A stretch of 64,000 bases of DNA from Sthenelais limicola (GCA_942159475.1 OW804096.1:133662941-133726940), one strand, 5' to 3'; shown: positions 49,543 to 62,689, counted from the first letter of the stretch. Made by a program: numbers and translations. Notes: generated by a model not told the origin, from the letters alone.

Positions 49543-50904
49543 GTCCGCCCTCTAGAACAATGGAATTGCTACGCTAGGTGGCGTTGCGGTATGCCTTCCA
49601 ACATAGCGCTATGTAAGACACACAATTAGCTGCCGGCCTCATTCCAAAAGCCACCAAAATTGCCGACATAATTTAGTTCAACCGGTGTCACTCTTAACAT
49701 ATGACTTTGTATTGAAGGTCCCTATCTTTTCTTTTGGTTTGGGGACGCCGTCTACACTTAATTAATGCCTTGAGATGGATATCTTTTTATTCAATGTTAG
49801 GCCTAGGCCTAAATGTTCATATTTACGCAGCACTGATTCTGAAACTTGTATTTTCATGAATTTTATATTAAAATTGTACTGTAACTAGTTACTGGGTTCT
49901 GGGTTGATTTTCTAAGTGCTACACTTAATAGTCTAGGCCTATTATATATACATGTACATGTGACTACAGTCTACCGATGCTGATGTGCGCTCAGACAGCG
50001 CTGTTTTGGTGCGCGTTATGTCTACCTGTTGTTTGCATGTTATATTGCAGAGCGAAGTTATATATAGCGGCTGCACGTGTCCCGAGCGGGTAGCAAGGCA
50101 AGGTGTGATAGCGCTAGAAGAGCGTATATCGCGCGCAGAGTGTTAAAACGCACTGAAAGCACTGTTTAGGTGTAACATATCGCAGTGTGTGCGTGCATTG
50201 GGTATAAGTTTCAGAATTGAGACGCAAACTATGAGATTTTATAGTAATAGGGAAGGGACTATTACTGTCACTTAAATAGATTAACATGATTGCACAGGAC
50301 GCAATAGTTTCTATGGCATTGGCTAACTTTTCCTGATACAAAATTTAAAAAAAAATCATTACTAAAATATATCATAATATATAATGTGAAATGGGGGTGC
50401 TTCTATCTCAGACGATTTGTCATGTCTGTGGCAAAATATAGATTTATTATAATTATTTCTATATTTAATAAGTAATTGAAGCATGACGGGTTGGCATTTG
50501 TCTGGCCTTTTCTCCAGGATCAGACCATCTGAGGAATATTGTCAACTTATCTCCTGCCTTGGCTTACATTACTAGAGCTTAATAAAGGATGGTATTGAAG
50601 ATAAAGATGGGTAGAATTGCATTCGACACAATACTGGCAATTCGATGAATGCCCCATAGATCATAGATCAATATTATTACGATACAAAATTATTACGATA
50701 CAAAACAAGGTATTCAACCAACTATTTTGTAAAAGCTACAGGTTTACTGTTGGTCAGAAGTTCAGTATGTATAATTCAATGTCACGTCAGCATGATATTA
50801 CCTTGATTTAAAAGATATTTGGATATATGATGTAGAAACGCATTTTGGTAAATTGGATCTACTCGGAAATCTTTAGTTTTCTGGATTTCTTTCCGTGTGC
50901 TTCC
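49543..50904. other. No gene seen; possible promoter side of the 49542 candidate
   Basis: 49540-50110 is richer in CG dinucleotides than its surroundings, which could suit a promoter. No motif is decisive. Confidence 0.25.
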
Positions 50905-51412
50905 CTTTGTCTACAAAATAATAGTACCATTCTGATTTTCATTCTATATCATTCTGAATAATTTCTATAATATTCAATATAATTTTCGATTTGTTTAATT
51001 TCAATGTTTTTGTTGAGGTTGATTAATCTCTTTGTCTACAAAATAATAGTACCATTCTGATTTTCATTCTGTATCAATCTGAAAAATTTCTATAATATTC
51101 AATATAATTTTTAATTTGTTTAATATTAATGTTTTTGTTGAGGTTGATTAATCTCTTTGTCTACAAAATAATAGTACCATTCTGATTTTCATTCTGTATC
51201 ATTCTGAATAATTTCTATAATATTCAATATAATTCCGATTTGTTTACCGTAATTTTAATATTTTTGTTGAGGTTGATTAATCTCTTTGTCTACAAAATAA
51301 TAGTACCATTCTGATTTTTATTCTGTATCACTCTGAATAATTTCTATAATATTCAATATAATTCGTATTTGCTTACCGTAATTTTAATACTTTTGTTGCT
51401 CAAGGTTAGTTA
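50905..51412 (+). repeat. Tandem repeat, four ~125-bp units
   Basis: CTTTGTCTACAAAATAATAG recurs at 50905, 51030, 51155 and 51284. The units are AT-rich and differ by a few substitutions and small indels. Confidence 0.95.
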
Positions 51413-51711
51413 ATCGAATAACATTTCATAGCTACTTTCAGTGTTCTATTGTATATAGTTTTCAGCCTGTAGCTGGATCATTGGATGACATTTGAGAGAT
51501 TCTCTATGCGGGCAAGGGCAAGTAGAAATGATTTAAAGTCAAAGGAGAAGCAGACGAGACAGTGCAGACAACCTTCAATACAGGAGAGGGATCAGAGATC
51601 ACGTGGGAATGGGGGTGCTCTAGATTCAGGACAGACATTATGGTCAGCATCATTAAATCTCTAATATCCATAACGTCGTAAAATGTCTGTAGTTTCATCA
51701 AAGTAGCATTT

Positions 51712-51946
51712 GGGTCAGATTTTCAGAAAATGTACAATTGGCAGCTGTACACATTTAGTAAATTCTGCAAAATTAGGCTGCAATCTAGCCAATACAACGT
51801 AAATTTGAGTATATTCGGCATTGCATTAATTCTAGCAATCGGTTTGGTTTGGTTGAACTGTATTTTGAACTTTATTTTTGTCTGAAATTGCGGTTATTTG
51901 AGAGGATTGGCGAAGTTGAATTGTACATTTTCTGAAGATCTGACCC
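51712..51946 (+). mobile_element. F1 MITE, subfamily A
   Basis: Full length with good ends. Flanks ATTT/AAGT do not match. Confidence 0.88.
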
Positions 51947-52419
51947 AAGTGTATCTTTCATATGGATGTATGGATACATTTTATATGCGAATTTTATTTC
52001 CTCCTATTCGCTTCTCATGATATGTATTACTGCCGAATGTATTACTGCCGAAATAAAAATAATGAAATAATAAAACAAGAGGAAAACTGTCATTCCATGC
52101 AATATAACAGAATTCTGCTATTTATGAGCGTATTATTTGCAAATGTGGGTATATGCAAAAAAGGCACACACACATTACATTCAATTACATGCTTTATTAT
52201 TTCATTACTAAATCATAGGGTTGCCAGCTGAATCTGTTAGATAATAGTTTGGATGTGACATGTGATGAGTCCCCCATCCTTTCCTCCGACTAAAGACTGG
52301 AATTTCTTTTTATTCAACTGTATAAATGTACCCATGCAACGCCCACTCGATCTAAGTGCACCTGTGGCTCCCTCCGCTATAGTTCCAGCAATGATTTACA
52401 CTTGGTTACATCATTATTA

Positions 52420-52642
52420 CGGTCAGGTCGTCAGAAAATGTACAATCAGCAGCTCTACACACTTTTGCTAAATTGGGATGAAAAATGACACCTCGTTATA
52501 TTAGGAATATCTGAGTATATTTGTTATTGCGTATATAAGTATTCGCTATAGCTGTCTGAAAGCTGAAACTATATTTTGAGCCAATTTCTTTGTTTTAGAT
52601 TTTGGATTGGTGAAGGTTAATTGTACATTTTACATCATCTCG
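52420..52642 (+). mobile_element. Diverged F1 MITE, B-like
   Basis: GGTCAGGTCGTCAGAAAATG at the left and GGTTAATTGTACATTTTAC at the right. Several small deletions; the right terminus has decayed. Confidence 0.7.
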
Positions 52643-52652
52643 AGTATTGTAT

Positions 52653-52887
52653 TGGTTATATTTTCAGAAAATGTACAAATGGCAGCTGTACACATTTAGT
52701 AAATTCTGCTAAATTAGGCCGCAATTTGGTCAATACTAGGTAAAATCGAGTATATTCGGCATTGTATTGATTCTAGTAATCTGTTTGGTTAGGTTGAACT
52801 GTATTTTGAACTTTATTTTCGTCTGAAATTTGGGTTATTTCAGATAATTGGTGAAGGTGAATTGCACATTTTCTGAAAATCTGACCC
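52653..52887 (+). mobile_element. F1 MITE, subfamily A, GTAT duplication
   Basis: The left end is mutated (TGGTTATATTTTCAG), yet GTAT flanks both sides exactly. Confidence 0.87.
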
Positions 52888-53646
52888 GTATATTCATATA
52901 GTTACTCCTTGACTGGCCATTTCCCTATCAGACTGGCACTGCTCCAATGAGAGCAACGACCTCTCCCTACACAGTACACAATATTCAGCCTTCTACTAAA
53001 ATTCCTAGAAGATATACTGATGCATTACACGATCTGTCTGTTTCCATAGAAACAATGCATTTTAGTGTTCCAGGTTTATGCTTATCTTCTTATATGTATT
53101 TCTTGGATTTGTATACGCATTTTATCTATAGGACTTCCAGGCTGTATGAATGAGATTCATATAAACATACTATTTGGGCTTATGGTTCGGTTCAATGTCG
53201 TTAAATGGATGTGATCAATAACGCAAAATGGAACATCGGCAAGACTAATATTGAGCAAGATTCAATCATTGAAGGATATTTGCAAAGGTCCCAGCCCCTG
53301 GTATTGCTCTGGTATTCTCAAAAGAGAATTAAGTAAAACAATTATTAATGGTGTTTATTTTATTGAGTAAATAATATTACAAAATGTTCATACTCAGTAT
53401 GTGCATATTTCTAGGTATATTTGAATTCCACCACCAAAATGGCGAGGGAATACATGTATCCCGGTCTATGCATACATGTATAATTACATACATATATGAT
53501 TCACAACCATTATTCACAGGGCTTTGACTGGCAGTACACTTACAGGGCGTATTATGTGCAGTGAAAACCGACAGAAATCGGTTAATCCAGTTATCAGTTA
53601 TAACATTGGTCTCCTAATTAATAATAAGTGGTCGATAGTCTGATTA

Positions 53647-53996
53647 GGCCCCCCAAAAAATAGGTGTGTTTCCGATTTACCCCCCCCCCCCCTACCTAGA
53701 AAAACCTTACCCTACCTAAAAAATATTTTACCATACCTGATTTTCCCCCCATTATATCTTAGTTTTTTTTTTATTTTTTGACCAAAAAAGCTTATAAAAG
53801 CAGGAAAACGGGTTTGCCTAACCCTAAACTGTCAAAAAGCACATTTCCCATGTTCAAAACAACTATTGTTATGAAAAAGACATTTTTTCTCAGTTCCTGG
53901 GAGGTTTCCAAACAAAAAAAATTAAAAAAAAAAAAAATTACCACCCCTACCTAGTTTTCAGCCAGATAAATCGGAAACACACCTATTTTTTCCCCC
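53647..53996 (+). mobile_element. F3 Harbinger-like MITE, TTA duplication
   Basis: Closely matches the 38082 copy, including CAGGAAAACGGGTTT and CCCTAAACTGTCAAAAAGC. TTA flanks; terminal bases drifted to C runs. Confidence 0.84.
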
Positions 53997-53999
53997 TTA

Positions 54000-55445
54000 A
54001 TGAACAGCTTACTCTCTGACTTTCCAGATATTATAACGAAGTGATGACATCGCTCAATGTAAAGCTTTATTAGAGATTTACATCAACGAGCCGAAAGCAA
54101 TTAAGCTCGTTGGTTACATTTAGTAACTTGAATTATACCCCTAGCACAAAACATGACGATCTTCAACTTATGTACAGAGTATGTACTCCTTTCGACATTT
54201 CTACCTGAGCATTGGAGATATTGCAGTGTGCCTGACTTTCCTTCCAACGATCCTAAACTTGGATGTTGTATACTGGCAGCCTCTCCGAGACTCTAAACTA
54301 GCAAGTGCCTTTCATTTTACTGTTTCCTCTTTGTAATATGAGCTAATATGATTTTGCTTCTATCGCAACCATTTCGAAGCCCCTCGTTGGCATGAAGTAT
54401 CACCAATAGTGATAGTATTTTGATATACCATGAACCAAAGAACCAAAGAAAAGGTTAATGACTAATCTTTTTTTAAGTTTCTTGATTATATCGACAGGAA
54501 AATAGATGACAAATCTAAATTTCAATCATGATGCATATATATTTGGTTTATACTAGATTATATTCTTTATTGTTTCCCTAAAAGTCGGTTTCCTTTTCTG
54601 ATTACTCAGGTCATAGACATAACAAATTCGAATACATTTTGGACAAGGGTAGAAGATACCAGATATAGGCTATGTCTGGGGATATTAATAATGACGGCAA
54701 GACCATGCATATCAATATATTAAGTACAGTGGTGATGGCAGTGACTATTGCTAGTCCCCTTAATAACATTGATATATCTCAAAAGCTTGCAATAAATTAC
54801 ACGAGGTAAATGGATAGGCATCTCCTACTCTTTAACTAGGAAATATACGTATTTCAGTGCAAAGATAAACCAATAGATAAACCAGATAGACCAATCCACG
54901 TCTGAACACAATTGTTTCTTTGAGTGTCAGTCTCAATTGTTCTTATTGAACTTTTCGCATGAGTCTGTTCTTATAATTTTGAAGTCTGTATCACACATCT
55001 ATTATTCATCATAATATTATAACGTGTACCATGTGTAATGGAAATAAAACCGTTGTGCAAAAATAAAAAAAAAATGTTTCTTTCCTTCTTGTGCACAACA
55101 AACAGGTTGCATTATCCGTTTTTTCCCTCCCAACAGGGACTATAGAAAGTATAGTTATTATATTGTAAAAGCCTAGATGGCAGGTTCAAGAAAATAACAG
55201 TTTTTAAAAAACAAACAAAATATTGAACGCTCTTGCATCCAGTTGCAGTGCTTTATAGCCTATCACGCACCCTAATAATTGGCGTAGATGGAGACAAATA
55301 AGAATTAACAAATATTAACAAACATAAAATCACCCTTAACCACCCACACCATCCAAAATTAAAATTGGCTTCAATCTGAGCCCACCACCATTGGACGACG
55401 ACACCATACAGTTCGTCAAGATGGGCGATTTTGAGGGCAAACCAC
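54000..55445. other. No supported gene
   Basis: A good acceptor at 54017-54027 (TGACTTTCCAG) opens a 31-base frame but lacks a good donor. Confidence 0.35.
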
Positions 55446-55449
55446 TTAT

Positions 55450-55683
55450 GGGTCAGATTTTGAGAAAATGTACAATTCACTTTTACCAATCCTCTCAAAT
55501 AGCCCACATTTAAGACAAAAATAAGCTTCAAAATGCAGTTTAACATAACAGAACTGATACTTTAAATCAATGCGATACCAAATATACTCAGATATACCCG
55601 GTATTCTTCATTTTCAGTCTAATTTAGCAGAATTTCCTGAATGTGTAGAACTGCCAATTGTATGTTTTCTGAAAATCTGACCC
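55450..55683 (-). mobile_element. F1 MITE, subfamily B, TTAT duplication
   Basis: Exact TTAT on both sides. The left end has GATTTTGAG. Confidence 0.9.
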
Positions 55684-56415
55684 TTATAGGGAAATGTCAG
55701 CCCTCAAATACAGACGGCGAAGTTGAAAGACAGTTTGCAATCATACGAGAGAACACCCCTACATTAATACTACCTCATCTAGCCCCTTAACCATATCAAA
55801 ATGTGTCATCTTGATGTGGAAAGAAATATTTGAATTATTCGTACAATTGAACCGACATCAGATAAATTCCATATAGAAAAGGATGGTGTTTGTATTGTAA
55901 TAAACCAAATTCTACTAAAGAAACCTCACATATTCATTATAGTTTCAGGAAAACCACTCCCCAGAAAACTACCAAATTACCAATTTACTCAGACAACAAT
56001 GCTCATTAACATTCCTGAAATTAACAAACGTTTATGGAAGTTTAATATTAACGCTAAGTATCAATACTAACTTTAACGCTGATTTACGTTAACATTAACA
56101 TCAGGTCTTACGTTAATATTAAAGTTAGATTTGTGCAAAATTGGGTCTACACCCTCACATAACTATTAAAATAAAAAATAAGGTATTATTGCTCTTAATT
56201 TTGCGTTCAATTACCCATAATTTAACGTCAATTCGATAGATTTGTAGCGTCTAGGAAAAATGCCATCCTGGATATTATCCCTTGACAATAACAGTAAACA
56301 TTTATGTTGTTAGTTTTCCGATTGGTATTTTTCCTGGTGGTAGTTTTCCGATTGGCAATTCTCCAGATGGTAGTTTTCCAGACGGCAGTTTTTCTGTCTT
56401 CGTTTATATTAAAAC

Positions 56416-59400
56416 TTAATCATGTTTGGGGCCGATCCATTTCTCAGCCAGGTAAACCTTGTCTTCATCTCTTACAGTGGAAGTTCCAACCATCTTCCAG
56501 CCTCTCCCTAGCAGGATATCCCCTACTTCTGGCCTGGTGATGTCATCCACCACTTTCAGGGAGATGTAATTGTTGCCATAATCTATTATCTTGGCCGCAT
56601 GCTCGCCATAAGGTCGACTCTTGCCGCCCAAGTTTCCAGGCTGGTGGGCATATTCGTCCAGAAGATGATAAGCATGGGGACCCTGGAAAATTAAAAAAGA
56701 AAAGATTTTAAATTTTCACGATTTTAGCGAAATGGTAGTTCCTATATTGCAAGTGCTTCCTGATCATTGCTGGAAGGTTTGTATGAGAGGACAGTCATCA
56801 GGGGCCCGTTGCATAGCGAATTCTTACTTATTATTCTCCTTCCTTCCTTCCTTCCTCCCTTCCTTCTGGGAATTCACTTACTTGATCGGGATTTCAGTAC
56901 AATATTTTCTTCCTTAGCTACTTTTAGGAATTTTTAGGGAAGGAATTTGCTATACAGACAATAGTTTTTATTAGTATTCATACAGTAGGAATTTCCTACC
57001 CAAAGAAGTGAAACTATCCCAAGGAACATTTTAAGAAAGGATTTCATATATTATATGAGGCCCCAGTAAATGTTCAGTAGGATGACAAATAGCTACGTGC
57101 ATTCACTACATATCAAACTAAATAAATGAATGATAGATTAAAGGACTGGTATGTTCATACTTAGATAAATATATGGATACCAGTAAATGAATAGACAGCC
57201 CACCTCAAAAATACATTGTTTAGAAAATACATTCAAAAGCCAATTTTAAAGACAAAATGAAATAAAAGTGTGACCTCACCTTGAAGGGAAGGTCCTCTAC
57301 AGCATCGAGATGACCAATCACAGTGAGTTCCCTATGGTAGCCAATCACATCCAAGCATCTGGGGCGTCCCTTTGCCCGATTACTAGTAGTAACAACTCTA
57401 TAAACGAGAAGATACAAACAACATGACTTTACTTTAATAACCCTTAATTTGTAATATTATGCCTAATTAAAAATCCCAATCATCATTGGACCTCCATAGC
57501 AATATTGCTAATAACAAATTTGGATCCACTTAGGAATGAAAAGCATTTAAAATATGACTCTCTACAAGTGTATATTGAAAGTGGTGAAACTATCAATAGC
57601 AACGATTTAATTAAAATATAAGAAGAATAATCTCTAAGGCTTTATATATCGTCAACGTATTTGACATTTTCATTGGTATGAATCAAATGAATCCGAATTT
57701 ATTAAGAAGCAATGAAAGAAAATGCTGGTATTTGATACAACTATTGATCAATATAATGTGGATAATGATTTAAGCAGTACTAAATTATATGTATGATATA
57801 ATTTACAGACACATTGAAAATTACTTAATCCTCAATATGTGTCACATTCACAATCCTTAGTTTCGTTTTACTTTCCTTATACATTACACAACAATTAGGT
57901 GCAAGTTAACTCACTTTCACTTTAAGGTGAAAGTTAACTCACTTTCACAAACAAATACCGGCCACAGGTTTTCATAATGTGGAAAATACCCTATTCATTA
58001 GCTTCACAACTGTATAACTCCCCATGCATGGCATCATGGAAAGGGTGGCTGCACATGCATAATTGATGTGTCAATTCGTCAGAAAATGTACAATTCACCT
58101 TCACCAATCCTCTCACATAACCCCATCTTAAGAAACAAGTGATGTTGAAAAGGAGTTCAAAATAATCAAACAGATATTCTAAATCAAAGCAATACCAAAT
58201 ATATTCAGATATACCTAGAATTTATCATTTTTCAGCCGAATTTAGCCGAATTGACTAAATGTGTAGAGCTAGCGAGTGTACATTTTCTGACAACCTGACC
58301 CTGATATGTGTCATGACATACTAATATCAAAGTATATATGTATTGGTGCGAAAAATTCCAAGAATAGAGTAAATCAATAGGGCAGTTGCATAGCCACCAT
58401 TTTGAATCTTGATTCGCATGGAATTATCGGACTAATTGTACAGTCTAAAATCTATGGAAAACATGCCATGTTCAGCATGGACTATTTATCAAAGTTCTAA
58501 TGTCAATATCAATGTATCATTCATCTGTCAATGACACAAGTCTCCATCTTTCCCATCATGCATTTGGTTTTCATAGATCATTTATACAGGCTATGATATT
58601 GGTGAAAGCATTCTTGCAATTTTCGATAACAATGTTGCTGAATGTTTGTATGTCAGATTTGTGCAGAATCCATCCCAGCATGCATAGCAGTAGACATGCG
58701 CAGTGGCCCATGCAACTCCCCTATTTAGTGTTATGTGGCCAAACGAGATGGTGGATATTTATTCCTAATTGAAAATTTTAATAATCTGGGTAGTTTTCGG
58801 TTCTATAGATCATTATCTATAATATTTATGCTTCATTATAAATCCAACTGAGATTCAAAATTCATATATTAGCTCATATAATCATATGGGGCGTTTATAA
58901 TTCTACAAATATCCTTAAAATGTTCCTAATATTTCCGTCAAAATCGATTGTACATATTTTGACACCTTGGTCCCAAGTACCCCCGAGCCATACACGGAAA
59001 CACCCCACCCATAATTATCAGATCTTGTCAACTATAGTGACAAAACTTAAAGGTGAGTCGGAGGGGGCTGGAGGGGGGCTGGAGGGGGCTGGAGGGGGCT
59101 GGAGGGGGCTGGAGGGGGCTGGAGAGGGTGTTAGTAATAAGTGTCCACAGAATTGTTTTGGCAAATCGGTGGCATACCCCAGAGGAGACTCAAACAACCC
59201 CAACAGGGCACACACCTCACCCCATGAAGCAATAACTACAGACCATGCACTTGCACAATTCAGTGATTGTCTAATCTACCGCTTTACGCCATATGGGTCA
59301 GATTTTCAGAAAATGTACAATTCAACTTCACTAATCTTCTCAAATAATCTAGATTTCAGACGAAAATAAAGTTCAAAATACAGTTTAACCTTAATAAACC

Positions 59401-62400
59401 GATTGGTAGAATCAATGAACTGCCCAATATACTCGAACTTACCAAGTATTGACCAAATTGCAGCCTAATTTAACAGAATTTACTAAATGTGTACAGCTGC
59501 CAATGGTACATTTTCTGAAAATCTTACCCATATAGTGGATGCCTGTCTCAGGTGTATAAGTAATATGGATGGAAGAAACATGGATGGAAGAAACATGTCA
59601 GTTACATAGAATAATGTATGCAGTTTTTTTATTTGGTGGAACTTATCATTCATTTCCTGATATATTTAAATGTTTTCGATCAATTGCCTTTTAATTGTTA
59701 ATAAAACGAACCCCAAACTCATCCCCCAATTCCTGTTTTCATCGTTTTGCGTCACTCGATTGTTAATTCAATGATTCTGATTAAAGTAGCATCCTCTGCT
59801 ATTGTGACACTCAAGATCTTACCTAACTAACTCATTGTTTGATCTTTGAGAAATTAAGGCATTAATGTTTTGCTGCTGTTATGTTTATGTTTTTAGAGGA
59901 GTTCAAAGTCGAATCGGTGAAAGAAAACGATCAAGTGCCGCTGAGCGATAATAAGGGACACACCACAGAACAGTATTTCGGTGGCCCGCCGAATGTGAAT
60001 GATTAATTATTGTTTATGAAGCCCCGCAGCAATAACAAAAGGGTAAAATCTTCCACGTTATTACTACTTTAACTGCCTGTGTTGGTTCCTTTGAATAATT
60101 CTTAATCTGTTTTCTATGCCCCTGACTACCTATCCTACTGCAATATTCAACACAATGTATTCTATTCATGTATTTCCAATTTTGTGGTTAGATGTAATTT
60201 AAATGGACTAATTCATAAAGAGTTCTGTGAATAATTAAGGTGTGTTCTTGAAGTGCGTTGCAGGATTCGGTTCCCAGAAAAGCACCTCCTATGTGTTACT
60301 TCAGTTTGTAATATATCAAAGAAATATCATTAATAATTCAGGATATTTTCGTTCCTTCAGTTATCTTTGTTGGTTTGTGAGTCATTTGAAGTTTCAACAG
60401 TAGGCCATAATTTATATCTCGTTGCAGTTCACGTGTTGTTTAGTGGTTTATTGAATCATATATGGGTCAGATTTTCAGAAAATGTGCCATTGGCAACTGT
60501 ACACATTTAGTAAATTCTGCTAAATTAGGCTGCAATTTAGCCAATACTAGGTAAATTCGAGTATATTCGGTATGGCATTGATTCTACCAACCAGTTTAGT
60601 TAGTTTGAACCTTATTTTGAATTATATTCTCATCTGAAAAATGGGTTATTTGAGAGGATTGTGGAAGGTGAATTGTACATTTTCTGAAAATCTTACCCAA
60701 ATACACATGCCAGATCAGGAAACGAGTTTTGGAGAGCAATATGATTTATCAATTGATGATGGTTGCCGCATATAATAATTATAACTCTTTAATTAAGGGT
60801 TTATCCCCATCAATCTTATGTGTTTTATATAACATTTATACCATCGTTCTCCAAATAATGCATATTAATTAAGTTGAAATCAAACTCCCTTCCTGTAATG
60901 CTATAGCGTTACAGCTCCGATTTAGAAGTCGTGATTTCCGCTTGGCCAGTCTTGGTAGAATAGTTTATGAGATGCAAAATTAGTTTGTGTATTATGTTTA
61001 TAGTGGAGGATCGCAGGGAGACTAGGCTGAACTGCTTAAAAGTATAGCACACTTTGGTGCACACGTACATAATTCATCTTGTACCTTGGCAGGTGTGGGC
61101 CAGGTATTCGGAAAACTTGAAATAAAACATTTTTAAAAACTTCTAATAAAGTTTTTATACAGAATCATTGAACCGACAAATTGACTGACCTATGGTAAAA
61201 GCTTCTCACACTTTATTAACTATATAAGGTATATGGCCAGTACGATATCCATCAAATTATGATTTAACATAAATTCTAAGGAATTTGTAATGCATAGCCA
61301 TGTCCTATATTGTACATATCGAGGTTGCAAGACCCATGTTCATGTTAGTTTGAGTTTTCTGAAGCCGCCATGGATAGTTACTAAGTTAGAAGGGTTGGAT
61401 GGGGTGAATGTATAAGGATAAGGTATATCCCTGCTATCAAAGGGTGTCAAATTGCCATGAAGTATTGTATGCATATTTCCCATTCGCTAAAATACATCAT
61501 TTTCTTGTGTAAGGGTTGATTTCTAAAAGATATTAAATCAATTTAACCTGACCACGCCCCCGCCCATCACGTCTAAGTTTTTAAACCTGTTTTGATATCC
61601 ATATACCCTATAATTATGAAAACTACACATACATATATGCAAGCTACATGGGCAATTAAGGAGTTACCCGCGCATATCTAATTACCCTAATTGTGATGTT
61701 TAAATGAATGCAATTTGCATTCGATTCTGCTTATAAATGATGGCTCATCAATGAGGAATATTGGATAGCTATAACGCAGCATATTATATATTTAAGAGGG
61801 AATATTTATTTTTATAGTAAAATGTGTTACATCATAAACATTGACTCAAATACACATACGATGTGCTTTGCACAATGGATCTCATCTAAACATAGGTTGC
61901 ATAAAGCTTGGTAATATAATTTGGTATGGGTTAAATTTATACGTTTACTGTATCACTTTTTCAGTAACTCGTAAAATCGTTGCCGAAATATAGATCTATT
62001 CTTATCAAAACCAAAGCTGTGTATGAAATGCATTCGTCTAGACATTTTGATTCAATTTGTACAAACACACGACCTTTATATAAATGTATCAAGTACTTCT
62101 TGCAACGGCGGATCGATGGCGAAGGCAAATTGGTGTCGGTAATACTGTAAACGTATTTATTTTCGCGCAGATAAATTTTCGCGCACTAAGCGCTTTGACA
62201 TCTGTTCGCGCGGATTTAAATTTGCGCAGCAAGGTAGTCTCACACCTTGTTTATGCAATGATTATACCTTTTGCGCAGGATTTATTTTCGCGCAGAAAGA
62301 TGGGTGCGCGAAAATAAATACTGCGCGAACATTAATACGTTTACAGTATTCGAACTGTTTAACCCACCCCACCTTAATATGACAGACCTCCTTTTAACCA

Positions 62401-62689
62401 AATATTATAGATATTATAGATACACAATCTCATAACTTACACTGTTAATGTTATCTTGTACAGATGACAAATCCTTCCATAACCTGAAGTAATACTCGGG
62501 TATGGATAAACATAACCACAAAACTAACATGAAAGTAACTATAGTATTGCCAGCTAAGTTATACGAAACCTTGCAAGCAGAATATCAAAATGCAGTACAA
62601 AAGTGGACCTACCTTCTCACGAGCTGCCGATCATTTTGATGATGATCTCTGTCTCTGTCCCTGTCTCTGTCGTGGTGACAGTCACACAT
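56416..62689 (-). CDS. Candidate three-exon gene, 153-residue protein of unknown function
   Basis: Exons 62613-62689 (donor AG|GTAGGT), 57280-57397 (acceptor TTTATAG, donor AAG|GTGAGG) and 56416-56682 (acceptor TTTTCCAG, stop TAA) join in phase to 154 codons. The ATG at 62689 has an in-frame TGA 18 bases upstream. The protein starts MCDCHHDRDRDRDRD, continues with a basic stretch (SNRAKGRPRC) and ends in a compact region with GPHAYHLLDEYAHQPGN, DYGNNYISLKVVDD and LLGRGWKMVGTSTV. There is no signal peptide or membrane segment. The two downstream exons are strong. The first exon sits in a GTCTCT-type simple repeat and across a 5.2-kb intron, so it is less certain. I do not recognise the family. 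Confidence 0.45.
56801..57064. mobile_element. F8 repeat with GGGGCC ends
   Basis: Starts GGGGCCCGTTGCATAG, ends GAGGCCCC. Shares TACAGTAGGAATTTCCTACC with 39935-40060. Confidence 0.5.
58068..58301 (-). mobile_element. F1 MITE, subfamily E, TGAT duplication
   Basis: Diverged ends (GTGTCAATTCGTCAG; TTTTCTGACAACCTGACC) but exact TGAT flanks. Confidence 0.84.
59022..60006 (+). CDS. Candidate last two exons of a plus-strand gene
   Basis: A short exon, 59022-59052 (acceptor after ATAATTATCAG, donor AAAG|GTGAGT), encodes ILSTIVTKLK and ends one base into a codon. The terminal exon, 59897-60006 (acceptor TTATGTTTTTAG), completes it in phase as EEFKVESVKENDQVPL... and ends FGGPPNVND then TAA. The intron holds an F1 element and a GGAGGGGGCT repeat. 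The hydrophilic acidic tail could be the cytoplasmic end of a membrane protein, but that is a guess. The 59022 frame is also open back to an ATG at 58920, so this could be a short complete CDS of about 80 residues. It lies inside the intron of the opposite-strand candidate. Confidence 0.4.
59063..59127 (+). repeat. GGAGGGGGCT tandem repeat
   Basis: About six 10-bp units directly after a splice-donor-like GTGAGT. Confidence 0.9.
59295..59529 (-). mobile_element. F1 MITE, subfamily A
   Basis: Full length with exact ATAT duplication. Lies in the intron between candidate exons 59022-59052 and 59897-60006. Confidence 0.9.
60464..60698 (+). mobile_element. F1 MITE, subfamily A
   Basis: Full length. 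Flanks ATAT/AAAT differ at one base. Right end AATCTTACCC. Confidence 0.88.
60703..62140. other. No gene seen
   Basis: AT-rich intergenic or intronic DNA. It would lie in the first intron of the 153-residue candidate. Confidence 0.45.
62145..62346. mobile_element. TA-flanked inverted-repeat element rich in CGCG
   Basis: CTGTAAACGTATTTATTTTC at the left and CGTTTACAG at the right, flanked by TA. The TTTTCGCGCAG motif recurs in both orientations inside. Mariner-type target choice is inferred. Confidence 0.7.

Noticed and set aside
50905..51412. Regular repeats considered as CRISPR
   Set aside because: Units are tandem without spacers, and the window is eukaryotic.
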